Shown here piece after piece: positions 1 through 7,932 of a DNA stretch of 20,636 bases. The stretch covers positions 1-20,636 of the forward strand of contig JACRQB010000026.1 in NCBI GenBank assembly GCA_016222925.1, in the 5' to 3' direction. Numbering within the stretch: the stretch's first letter is position 1; every line of letters starts with the position of its first letter. A program made the position numbers and the translations under genes. Below the pieces are notes generated by a model, which saw only the letters and a program-made list of their open reading frames with translations, had not been told where the DNA came from and did not search any database. The DNA comes from Nitrospirota bacterium (GTDB taxonomy: Bacteria > Nitrospirota > Nitrospiria > Nitrospirales > Nitrospiraceae).

Positions 1-3000
1 GCTTCGGCATAGAATCGTTGGAGATGCCGCTGCTGGCACTCCCGTACACCGGCAATGAGTTCTGCGTAGGGCGCATACTTACGATAGATGATCTCGGTTG
101 TGCGCCGATAAGTATCCTTGGTCCCGCTGGTCATGGAACTACCGTCGCCCCGCCAGGTGAACTCCGCCGTCGTCACAGGCAGGTGCTTGAACGGAAACCG
201 GGTCGCCATTCTGATCCAAAGATCCCAATCCTCGTGCGCGAACAGCGATTCGTCGAAGCCCCCCACGTCGTCCACACATTGCCGCGCATGCATGACACAC
301 AACACGGGAAAATAGTTACTGACCAGGAGATCGGCCGGACTAAACTCATTCGAGTACGGCACATCGCGAGCGGTCTCGACATACTGGCCGTCGATCTCCC
401 GTTCATGCACGCGCCACGCATCGGTGTAGGCCACGCGGCATTCGTGGCGATCGAGATACGCAACCAGCGTTTCCAGATGATTCGGGAGATACCGGTCATC
501 ATCGTCAAGATAGGCCACATACGTGCCCTTCGCCACGCGCAGTCCGCTGTTGCGCGCTGCGGCCAACCCACGGTTTCGATCATGGCAGATAGTCGTGATG
601 CGAGATCGATCAGCGCAAGCGGCGATGATGGACTGCACCTCGCAGCCGAAGTCGTTCACCACAATAACTTCGAAGTCCTGATATGTTTGCGCGGCCAGAC
701 TGGCGAGCGCTGTTCTCAGACGCTCCGGTCGGTTGTATGTCGGCACGATGACGGACACTTTCGGGACGCGTGTAAAAGGAATGGCCGCTGGGTCGGCGGT
801 TCGCTGGCAAGCCCACACTTGATAGATCGGGATCAGATTCATGGAACGTACGTCGGCCGGGGTCGGAGCCGGTATGTATCGAAGATTCGGTACTTCGACA
901 TGAATGCGCTCGAGCCCCGATTCTGTGAACCCCTCTCCTGTCAGCAATGTGCGTAGTTGCTCTTCGGTAACCCAGTCTTCAACCGGCTGATTCGGCGGCG
1001 CAATCGTCTTCCACTGTTCCCACATTTCGCCTCGCGGAGTCGTGAGAATGAGATAGCCCTCAGGCTTGAGGAGCTGAGCCAGCTGCGCCAAAAACTTTTC
1101 CTTTTGCCCATGCGGGACATGCTCGATGACTTCGGACGTAAGCACCACGTCATAGGGCGAAAAATCTGAACGGGCCAAGACACTATCCGCCATGCCCGCT
1201 TCGAACCTGAGGTGAGGGAACAGCTTGCGCGCGTGCTCGACGACGCCGGCAACCGGCTCGACGCCTTCACAGGTCCCGTACATTGTGGCGAGATGGGTCA
1301 GCCAGCCACGCCCGCAGCCGATGTCCAACATTCTCAGCCGCTTGTTCGGCTCCTGCTGGCGTACGCGGCGAAGGATGTACTCCAGGAAGGCCGCGATCTT
1401 GCTCCACCGTGCCGCTTCGTCGGCATTCGGATGGGGTGTAGACCACGCCGGAGCATTGACAAACAGGTTCACATAAAACGCGTCTGAATTCATGCCCCCT
1501 CCGTTGGTCTGCTTCGCCACATCACGTATCGACAGCCCGCTGCCGGCGGATGTCGTCCCGCCGAATTCCGGCTCGACTCGACCTAATTGTGTCGCGAACG
1601 CCTTCCGTTGCGCAGTCGTACGCTCAATCACGTCGGGTGGCATCATATAAGATCTGGTCAGGTGCCCCGTTTCGATCAGTTCTATCCATCCCTCCAGCAC
1701 AACAGACCATTGACGGCAGACTTTCCAGTGCGCGTAGCCCGTTTCACCGAGTGCTCGGCGCAATGCCGGTTCTCGCATCAGCAGTTTGACAGCCCGTTGG
1801 AAGTCGACTAAGGGAATCACCGCGCCGCCGGCTTGTTCATGCGCGGCATCGCATTCGGGCGTTGCCATCCACGGCAATCGATGGCTCATCGCTTCAAGAA
1901 TGCACAGTGGAGAAGCCTCCGCATGCGAGGGCACCACCAGGACATTCGCCGCCTGCATGGCTGCGGCAACGCCCTCGGACGAAAGCCCTGGAATATAGAG
2001 CACCTCCGGCCTGTCTGCCAGCACCCGCCGAACTTGGGCGACATACTCCGCGTTGTCTGTCGGGTAACCGACTAAAACGAGTTTCGCCCCTTGCGGCACG
2101 GATGCAAATACATCAAGCAGCCCCACGTGGTTCTTGACTGGATAGAGGTTTGCGACATGGAGGATGACGAACGCGTCTGGCTCAATTCCGTGCTCCGTCC
2201 GAAACTCTCCGCTGGGTTGCCACACCTCGACGCCGTTGGGCAGATAGGTGGTTTTCAGTCCATGTTGAGCGAAGAAGGAGACGTCGCAGCCTTGCTCCGA
2301 CAACACCACTAATTGATGTGCATGAGCCGCGAGCCGAACTACCAGGTCTTTGGCGTAACTCATGCTGGACGACAACAGTTCGCAGATTTCTTTATTCATC
2401 GTCGGCTGAAAGATGAGCCTGGTCTTGTCCGGCAACGGACCAGGCATCGCCCCATAGAACAGAGGGTTGACCGGTGCACCCAACATCAGACAGGCGTCGT
2501 ATCGACCGGAGGCGATCAGCCGTCCCACTTCCAGCGCGCAAACATGGATAGATCCTTCCTGGCGATCATGGGGAGACAACGTGATGATCGTAAGTCCTCT
2601 GTGCGTCGTTGTGTGACGCTCGGCATGTGGGTAGGTGGCGATATCGACACGGTACCCATGGTCCAACAGCCCAACGCCCAGCTCTTCCGCGACACGCTCC
2701 ACGCCTCCGACCGATGGCCAAAAATGCGGCGTGACAATCAGTGCTGATTTGGCTCCTACTCCGTTCTCCTGCTTCGTGGCACAGTCCATAATCATGCGCG
2801 CCGGATTCTGATCACCCTCTGGCTTCCACTGCACATGCTCAAACTGGATCGGCCCATGCGCTGGTGGCGACATTTGCCTCCCCGCGGTATACGATTGGGT
2901 CAACGGTGGATTCCCCAGAAGCAACCGCCTGAACACATCAAGTTCCACGAGGTTGTAGAGACGGGCGTCCTTCTCGCGGTCGACCGCCAGGGGGGCGTTA

Positions 3001-4868
3001 ATGATACCGTGCGCCGCGCCCAACAACGCAAAAAGCTGGAGCGGATCGCCTGTTTGGCGAAAGGAGTCCGCCTTACGGCAGATATCGGACGTCAGGACGT
3101 TCCATTGCCGGATATCCTTCTCGTACATGGTCTTGTAGCGCCGGTAGATGCTTTCGGCCGTATAGGACGTACCATGGCGGCCCTTGACGTCCGGATGGAG
3201 GATCCATTTGATGCCGTGACGGCCCATCTGCTCCAAAAGGTCCATCTCGCTCGCTTTGACGTCTTGGAACATGAGTGACTGCATGAGTGCCGTTCGATAG
3301 ATCTTGACTCCTTGGATTGGACAATCACGATCATCGTCAAACAGGTGGAAACAAATCATGCCCACGTCGTCAGGTGCAGCCGCCATTACCGTCTCCATTG
3401 AGGCGACAGCATCCGACTGCAGAATCATGTCTTCGTCCACTTGGATGAAATAATCGGTCTGGCAATCCCTGATCATTCGTTGAGCCGCCGTACTGAAGGG
3501 GCAGACGTTTCGAATGATCTCTAGCTTGAACGTCGTACCCTGCTGCACATCCAACGCCGCTTTGCATGCCGGAAAGACTGGATCATCTACCGTCAGTACA
3601 AAGACCGTAGTCACGGACTGGATCTCTTGTCTGGATAAATTAGTGGTTGGCTGGACCAACGGTTGAGACACACCTGTATCCGGTACAACAGTCTCCCCGG
3701 TGTCGTGACGAGCCTCCAGCGGCTGTGTAGTTTCAATCCAATCCAACCACTGCCGTGCACGAACTTCAGCCGTATGCGATTTCAGCAGTTCCGCTCGAGC
3801 AGCCATGGCAATGTCCCTAGCGTAAGTAACATCGCGGGAAATCCGTTCCACATGTTCCTTCAAGCCTGCGGGACGATCCTTGGGGTAAAGCAGAATTTCC
3901 CGACCATTCTTGAATAGCTGATGCGTACGAGACCGATTGGGAATCTCCCAGGAGATCACGGGACGACCCGCAGCCATCGATTCCACGACACGTCCTGCAT
4001 AGGATTGAAACAAGCTAGGAAGATTGACAATGGCACTCCATGTCTTCAGGCTGGCCAACCAGTTGGCGAAGATGACCTCGCGCAAGCGGCGCCAAAGCTC
4101 CACATACTCCGTGAGTGCAGCCGGATTAGGCCGCCACCCTGACTGGAACCGCTCAGCCATCTGCTGATGCAATGTATTGAAGAGCTGGGGAAACTCTGTC
4201 GCCGCTTCTGCGGACGGCGGATGGATCAGCAAGTCCTTCAACCCGGGCATCGCCAACCACGCCTTTCGCTCTCCATAGAGTTCTCCATAGAATGCCGCCT
4301 CACGGCGCGACGGACGCTCGATGGTCTCTGTTATGAATCGCGACGGCACTGCTGATGGCCAGAATAAAGCCGGAACCAGGCCGGATTGCTTGAATACGTC
4401 CGCATCGCGCTCATCCGCTGTCAACACATGCGTCATATGCCGAATCTGACCTTTGACAAAAGCGGCGCGATCTCGCAAGTGTGGCCAGCGGCGACAGTCT
4501 TCTTCGCTGTACTCCAAGGACTCCATGATCAGGCCGACCCGCACCGGCGCCAACTCGGCAACCCATTCAAGAAACGCATCCGAGTATCGATTGTGAACCA
4601 GCCATACCCAGACCTGGTCAAAGCGTTGGCCAGCCAACAGTTGTTTCGCATGATGAAGCCAGGACAACGGCGAACTATCAGGAACACCTGAAAGTGCCGG
4701 AAGTGTCACACAGTCGCACCCATTGGCCCGCAGGCCATCCTCAACCGCAAAGTTACCAAGATAGGACCAGGCTTTTGCCTGTGCCCACGTGCCAAATTCC
4801 AATTGCACTAATAAAATCTTTGGATTACCCACTCGATCCTCTTGCCCTATTCCAAGCTCCCTCTGCAT
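1..4868 (-). CDS. Giant multidomain glycosyltransferase/methyltransferase (3' end beyond window)
   Basis: A single minus-strand frame is open from ATG 4868 to the window edge (at least 1622 codons, no stop seen on reading every codon). Domains in order: residues ~12-375, a Glyco_trans_1_2/CgeB-like glycosyltransferase with a VVESMAAGRPV motif around E296; ~417-660, a GT-A-like domain with acid motif D478-E479-D480; ~708-1085, a GT4 (GT-B) enzyme with PHFWPSVGGVERV at 714 and an EX7E pair E984/E992; ~1126-1345, a class I SAM methyltransferase with LDIGCGRGW at 1181; ~1369-1622+, a GT2 enzyme with VSVIVPTYNRP at 1371, DDDD at 1455-1458 and ED at 1546-1547. Linkers near 395-415 and 1105-1125 are Thr/Gly/Ser-rich. 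The ATG overlaps the upstream radical SAM stop (TGATG); GTG 4832, preceded by AGAGG, is an alternative start. It probably builds or decorates a glycan, perhaps on flagellin or the cell surface; substrate and sugars are unknown. Confidence 0.9.
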   Translation of the reverse strand, partial: MQRELGIGQEDRVGNPKILLVQLEFGTWAQAKAWSYLGNFAVEDGLRANGCDCVTLPALSGVPDSSPLSWLHHAKQLLAGQRFDQVWVWLVHNRYSDAFLEWVAELAPVRVGLIMESLEYSEEDCRRWPHLRDRAAFVKGQIRHMTHVLTADERDADVFKQSGLVPALFWPSAVPSRFITETIERPSRREAAFYGELYGERKAWLAMPGLKDLLIHPPSAEAATEFPQLFNTLHQQMAERFQSGWRPNPAALTEYVELWRRLREVIFANWLASLKTWSAIVNLPSLFQSYAGRVVESMAAGRPVISWEIPNRSRTHQLFKNGREILLYPKDRPAGLKEHVERISRDVTYARDIAMAARAELLKSHTAEVRARQWLDWIETTQPLEARHDTGETVVPDTGVSQPLVQPTTNLSRQEIQSVTTVFVLTVDDPVFPACKAALDVQQGTTFKLEIIRNVCPFSTAAQRMIRDCQTDYFIQVDEDMILQSDAVASMETVMAAAPDDVGMICFHLFDDDRDCPIQGVKIYRTALMQSLMFQDVKASEMDLLEQMGRHGIKWILHPDVKGRHGTSYTAESIYRRYKTMYEKDIRQWNVLTSDICRKADSFRQTGDPLQLFALLGAAHGIINAPLAVDREKDARLYNLVELDVFRRLLLGNPPLTQSYTAGRQMSPPAHGPIQFEHVQWKPEGDQNPARMIMDCATKQENGVGAKSALIVTPHFWPSVGGVERVAEELGVGLLDHGYRVDIATYPHAERHTTTHRGLTIITLSPHDRQEGSIHVCALEVGRLIASGRYDACLMLGAPVNPLFYGAMPGPLPDKTRLIFQPTMNKEICELLSSSMSYAKDLVVRLAAHAHQLVVLSEQGCDVSFFAQHGLKTTYLPNGVEVWQPSGEFRTEHGIEPDAFVILHVANLYPVKNHVGLLDVFASVPQGAKLVLVGYPTDNAEYVAQVRRVLADRPEVLYIPGLSSEGVAAAMQAANVLVVPSHAEASPLCILEAMSHRLPWMATPECDAAHEQAGGAVIPLVDFQRAVKLLMREPALRRALGETGYAHWKVCRQWSVVLEGWIELIETGHLTRSYMMPPDVIERTTAQRKAFATQLGRVEPEFGGTTSAGSGLSIRDVAKQTNGGGMNSDAFYVNLFVNAPAWSTPHPNADEAARWSKIAAFLEYILRRVRQQEPNKRLRMLDIGCGRGWLTHLATMYGTCEGVEPVAGVVEHARKLFPHLRFEAGMADSVLARSDFSPYDVVLTSEVIEHVPHGQKEKFLAQLAQLLKPEGYLILTTPRGEMWEQWKTIAPPNQPVEDWVTEEQLRTLLTGEGFTESGLERIHVEVPNLRYIPAPTPADVRSMNLIPIYQVWACQRTADPAAIPFTRVPKVSVIVPTYNRPERLRTALASLAAQTYQDFEVIVVNDFGCEVQSIIAACADRSRITTICHDRNRGLAAARNSGLRVAKGTYVAYLDDDDRYLPNHLETLVAYLDRHECRVAYTDAWRVHEREIDGQYVETARDVPYSNEFSPADLLVSNYFPVLCVMHARQCVDDVGGFDESLFAHEDWDLWIRMATRFPFKHLPVTTAEFTWRGDGSSMTSGTKDTYRRTTEIIYRKYAPYAELIAGVRECQQRHLQRFYAE
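1491..1502 (-). promoter_or_regulatory. Possible internal ribosome binding site in the giant glycosyltransferase gene
   Basis: GGAGG at 1502-1498 lies 4 bases before an in-frame ATG at 1493, exactly at the boundary between the GT4 domain and the methyltransferase domain (residue 1126). It could allow separate production of the methyltransferase-GT2 half. The spacing is short and the surrounding frame stays open, so it may be chance. Confidence 0.3.
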
Positions 4869-6611
4869 CACGCTGCCAGCTTGTGCCGCAGGGTACCAAC
4901 TAATCGATCAAACTCGACCAGGGCTGGATGGAATTGGAATTGCCCTCGACAGCGATCATAGTACGCCACGGCTGCATGGTATGATTTCTGTTCACACATG
5001 GTTACCATGCGATCCAAGAACGCTTGCACTTCCTCAGAAGCATTGTGGAATTGAGGGAGCTCATCACCGCTACTTGCCACACCCGTAGGCTGACCTATAG
5101 GTCGTGCCTCGTCGTGTGGATCCGTTTCAATCGGCAGAAGCAGCCCTTGGTCCTTTCCAACTGGCACATTGAGACGGATGCGCTTACAGCAATGTTCGCA
5201 ACCCGTAATGATCTGCAGTCCGTGCGTGGGCACTCGATCGGGTTCCGTCAATTCGATATATGAGAAGCTTTTATTGCAGTGCGGGCACTCGGCAAACAGC
5301 TCCCAAAATTGTCGGCCGCTATTCACCGTCATGCGATTCTGCAGAGCGCGCCGGATGATACGCGTGACATCCACTGTCTTACAGAGCGGCAGACTATCGA
5401 ACGCCACAATGGCCCGCAAATACCCGATCCATTGAGCATCGGGCATTTGTGTCATGTTGAACACTTTCTGATCGATCGTTTGATAGAACACCAACTTGTC
5501 TGGCATCAGACCCATGTCCTGACAGACACCGTACAAGGCACTGCCGGGATACGGTTGGATGCCGCTCATAAAACAATGAATGTCCGAGCAATGGTCTCGG
5601 TAAAACGTCAAGGTTTCAGAAATGGTCTCCGGCGTTTCGGCCGGGTCGCCGAAGATGAAGTTGCCTCCGAATCCAATTTGTGCCTGATCCGCCATCGCGA
5701 TGGCTTCCGCATACTGCTCAGGCTGCGTGCCCTTTTTCATACTCTTCAGCACCCGCTTGCTGGCACTTTCAAGACCATAACTGAAGTATGAACACCCTGC
5801 CTCCTTGGCCAACATGAGGCTTTCAAGATTGAGCCTGGCATTCGCGTGCGTTTGAAACATCCAATTAAAATCCCATCCGTATCGTCTACGATACTCCATC
5901 AGAGAATCAAGAAGAATGAGGATGTTGAACTGATACCGGTCATAGAGTTGCTTGATCTCTTCCATGACATTTTCCGTGGTGCGAGCTCGGTACTTCGCTC
6001 GTCCCCCATGCCCGTGCAGACAGAATGTGCAGGCGAATGGACATTCCCGCGCCGTTACGATAGGCATAATTCGAGGATCCTTGCGGTAAAAGCGATACAG
6101 AGGACGCGCAGCCATCGAAGCTTCCAGCATTCCCTCAATGTCAAACATGGAATAGTCAGGAAAAGGCTGCTCGTTTAAATCTCGTCCGAATTTGAGATTT
6201 TTTTCTGTAAACGTTAACCGTCCGTCCGTCTGATAGCAGAGATTCGGGATGGCTTCGAGAGCGCCGCGCCCTTCGAGGACTTCCGCCAGCATCACGACCG
6301 TGTCATCGGCTTCTCCTGCCAGTGAATAGTCGGGTTTAAGGGTTGAGTGAATGAACTCCTGATCGTAGGTGATGACCGAGCCCCCCATGATCACTGGCAC
6401 GGATGGCGCATAATGGCGAATAATATGCAATGCGTCATGGAGGAACCGAAAATCGGTACAGAGGGTTGGGGTTGCATCCGAACACTTGGTGCCCAGCAGC
6501 CTTCAAGCTCGCCGCGATATAGGCAAATCCACTTGCAAAGTCGCATGGTGCCAAAAACGACGGGTACTGGGTCGTATAGCGGTATGTTGGGGGTATCAGC
6601 AACACTTTCAT
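4868..6611 (-). pseudogene. B12-binding/radical SAM protein, N-terminal domain frameshifted
   Basis: ATG 6611, preceded by AGAGG, begins a typical B12-binding N-terminus (MKVLLIPPTYRY at 1-12) that runs to about residue 50 and then hits TGA at 6437-6435. The family resumes in another frame at about 6455 (LCTDFRFLHDALHIIR) and stays open to 4868. Relatives usually have a few tens of residues between these blocks, so this looks like a deletion plus frameshift, not a simple one-base slip. Counting from the TTG at 6430, the radical SAM cluster motif is CPFACTFC (C130, C134, C137), GNFIFGDPAET follows at ~256, and a zinc-ribbon-like pair CPHC (382) and CEHC (411) lies near the C-terminus. The stop overlaps the giant glycosyltransferase ATG, so the two were co-translated. 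A TTG-initiated 520-residue radical SAM protein could still be made. Sequencing or assembly error is possible. Confidence 0.75.
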
Positions 6612-6772
6612 CGTGCACCTCTTGCCATCGGAAGCATACGGAGCAGGCTCGTAACCGAACTCCTGCGTATCCTGGTTTGATGGTTGCAATCCCCGATGTC
6701 GTGTTGGAAAACAGGCTTCCGTGGAACCGACACCTCCCTATCGGCGCGCAACACAGTGGGACTGATGGGCAT
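6608..6772 (-). CDS. Possible 54-residue leader ORF upstream of the radical SAM gene
   Basis: ATG 6772 has a good ribosome site (AGAGGAG, 8 bases upstream) and the ORF ends at TGA 6610-6608, overlapping the radical SAM ATG 6611 as ATGA. The product is basic, has no recognisable motif, and begins MPISPTVLRADREV. Coupling and the ribosome site argue for translation. The lack of any family resemblance, and a sigma-28-like -10 lying inside it, argue that the stretch may be leader RNA instead. Confidence 0.3.
   Translation of the reverse strand: MPISPTVLRADREVSVPRKPVFQHDIGDCNHQTRIRRSSVTSLLRMLPMARGAR
6738..6765 (-). promoter_or_regulatory. Weak sigma-28-like promoter before the radical SAM gene
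   Basis: The -10 GCCGATAG (6745-6738) matches the sigma-28 consensus at 7 of 8 bases and sits 12 bases from TCAGTCCC (6765-6758), the same spacing as the other sites here. The -35 match is poor. If used, transcription would start near 6731, inside the 54-residue ORF. Confidence 0.3.
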
Positions 6773-6799
6773 GTGGGCCACTCCTCTCACTGTCTACCT

Positions 6800-6815
6800 A
6801 TCAAGTTGTGTGCCA
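6800..6815 (-). promoter_or_regulatory. Sigma-54-like -24/-12 element
   Basis: TGGCAC (6815-6810), five bases, then TTGAT (6804-6800) resembles the RpoN consensus TGGCAC-N5-TTGC, with the final C replaced by A. It lies just upstream of the ribosome site of the 54-residue ORF and points into the radical SAM/glycosyltransferase operon. Confidence 0.35.
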
Positions 6816-6872
6816 GACGTACCGTGGTGAATGCTTGAGGATTTTGGTAAAAGCGGAGTATTGAATCAGGAA

Positions 6873-6901
6873 CGCGGCCTCCGACGGCAAGTTTTGCCGC
6901 G
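6873..6901. repeat. Two mutually exclusive hairpins downstream of the PilZ gene
   Basis: CGGCAA (6885-6890) pairs with TTGCCG (6894-6899) around a 3-base loop. CGCGGC (6873-6878) can instead pair with GCCGCG (6896-6901). The arms share bases 6896-6899, so only one can form. It may act as a weak terminator or mRNA end-stabiliser for the PilZ transcript. Confidence 0.4.
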
Positions 6902-6964
6902 CATCAGGGGAAGGAAGTGCCCTATGGAAGTGTGTCTCGGCTTATTAGTGAGGTCAAGCTCTGT

Positions 6965-7687
6965 CTACTCTTGAAATGTCGGCATGGATTTCTGCGCCGT
7001 CCACTGTTCTATGGCCTGCCGAACCGATCCGCCCCATCCGCGATATTCGATGTACTCCGTCTGATTGAAGTGAAACTCGATACCGATGATATCCCCACCC
7101 TGCCGCGTGTCGGCATTTTTCACGATACCAGTCAGGTTGGTGATATGCCCCAAGCCCGGCAATTCGAACTCCATGTGCACTGTCGTGCCTGGGCGAAGCC
7201 AGGTTGGTGTTCGAACCATGAGCACACTGCACCCTCCCTCGCTGAGATCCTTTAACAGACCACCGAAATAGTCGGTGGTAGGCAGCGCGGATCCTGATGA
7301 ATTGTCATGAGTCGCTCGCATCATCAAGGTCGGTTCGTTGGCAGATACACGCAGATGTTTCCGCAGATGCATCTCTTCGACTGCTTTAGGGTAGGCGACA
7401 AAGAGCAACGGAACCGGCACAGTCATCAGTTCGCGTATTTCACTACGATACCCGACCAATTTCCCGTCATGAAGATAACTGACCGTGCACGGAGTGCCGC
7501 CGGCAATCTGCTGGTCATGGCCGAGCTGAATCGGCCATTCGCAGACAAGCCACGCATGATCCTTCCATCCAAGAAGCGTGGTGCCGTACATGACCTTCTG
7601 CTGATCACGCGCGAAGGAGAGTTTCAGCGCCAGTCCGACCGATAAAAACGATGCCGCAGGGGGAACGGATACGACGATGTCGTTCAT
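6965..7687 (-). CDS. YcgR-like PilZ domain c-di-GMP effector
   Basis: A 240-residue protein. Residues ~5-100 look like the YcgR-type N-terminal beta domain (PilZN) and ~105-225 like PilZ. Both c-di-GMP binding motifs are present: R109xxxR113 (RKHLR) and D147-x-S149-x-x-G152 (DLSEGG). YcgR proteins bind c-di-GMP and slow the flagellar motor; that role is inferred. ATG 7687 is chosen because GGAG stands 6 bases upstream; TTG 7720 would add 11 residues without a better ribosome site. No signal peptide or membrane segment is seen. The gene diverges from the HD-GYP/kinase operon and has its own sigma-28-like promoter, so effector and turnover enzyme appear co-regulated with late flagellar genes. 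Confidence 0.88.
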   Translation of the reverse strand: MNDIVVSVPPAASFLSVGLALKLSFARDQQKVMYGTTLLGWKDHAWLVCEWPIQLGHDQQIAGGTPCTVSYLHDGKLVGYRSEIRELMTVPVPLLFVAYPKAVEEMHLRKHLRVSANEPTLMMRATHDNSSGSALPTTDYFGGLLKDLSEGGCSVLMVRTPTWLRPGTTVHMEFELPGLGHITNLTGIVKNADTRQGGDIIGIEFHFNQTEYIEYRGWGGSVRQAIEQWTAQKSMPTFQE

Positions 7688-7736
7688 ATCTCTCGCTCCA
7701 ACACAATCACCCGACACCAACCAACTCTGATGACCT

Positions 7737-7764
7737 CTATCGGAACGTCATCGGTCAATCTTGA
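7737..7764 (-). promoter_or_regulatory. Sigma-28 (FliA)-like promoter for the PilZ gene
   Basis: TCAAGATT (7764-7757), 12 bases, TCCGATAG (7744-7737). Same architecture as the sites before the HD-GYP gene, flgM and csrA. The PilZ ATG is about 50 bases downstream. Confidence 0.55.
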
Positions 7765-7834
7765 GTCTCAGCGCACTGGGCCGTGAGCAGTGACTTCAAA
7801 CCAATCACAATACGGCATGGTGCAGTAATCATGA

Positions 7835-7862
7835 TCAAGTTCGAGGCCTGCCCCGCCGATAA
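7835..7862 (+). promoter_or_regulatory. Sigma-28 (FliA)-like promoter for the HD-GYP/kinase operon
   Basis: TCAAGTTC (7835-7842), 12 bases, GCCGATAA (7855-7862). The -10 is a perfect match to the enteric FliA consensus. The expected start near 7869 gives a leader of about 64 bases before ATG 7933. Confidence 0.68.
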
Positions 7863-7912
7863 CGCCCGTGGGATCTTTCCTCTGTCGCCACGTCCGACTA
7901 GAGACCTTCTCT

Positions 7913-7923
7913 GACTAGGAGTC
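7913..7923 (+). promoter_or_regulatory. Possible CsrA binding hairpin over the HD-GYP ribosome site
   Basis: GACTAGGAGTC can fold as a 4-bp stem (GACT/AGTC) presenting AGG next to A, similar to the ACAnGGAnGU site bound by CsrA. It contains the only plausible ribosome site (AGGAG 7917-7921, 11 bases before ATG 7933). A second small inverted repeat, AGAGA-cct-TCTCT, lies just upstream. Confidence 0.3.
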
Positions 7924-7932
7924 CGACGACTT

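Larger units (their letters stand above)
6612..6964. other. 353-base region between PilZ and radical SAM genes
   Basis: No confidently assigned gene. It holds the possible 54-residue ORF, sigma-54-like and sigma-28-like motifs pointing left, and overlapping hairpins at 6873-6901. No U-rich terminator follows the hairpins on either strand. Confidence 0.6.

Noticed and set aside
97..104. Perfect GCCGATAA on the plus strand
   Set aside because: No TCAAG/TAAAG box 12 bases upstream, lies inside a coding region and points away from any start.
18..956. Long plus-strand open frame of 312 codons opposite the glycosyltransferase
   Set aside because: It lies antisense to the GT2 domain and end of the methyltransferase, whose motifs are unmistakable on the minus strand; its product resembles nothing and has no good ribosome site.
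2313..2747. Plus-strand open frame opposite the GT4 domain
   Set aside because: Antisense shadow of a region with clear GT4 motifs on the other strand.
5279..5791. Plus-strand open frame opposite the radical SAM gene
   Set aside because: Antisense shadow; the minus strand carries conserved radical SAM sequence across the whole span.
7639..7646. ACCGATAA on the plus strand within the PilZ gene
   Set aside because: No -35 match at the right distance and antisense to the gene.
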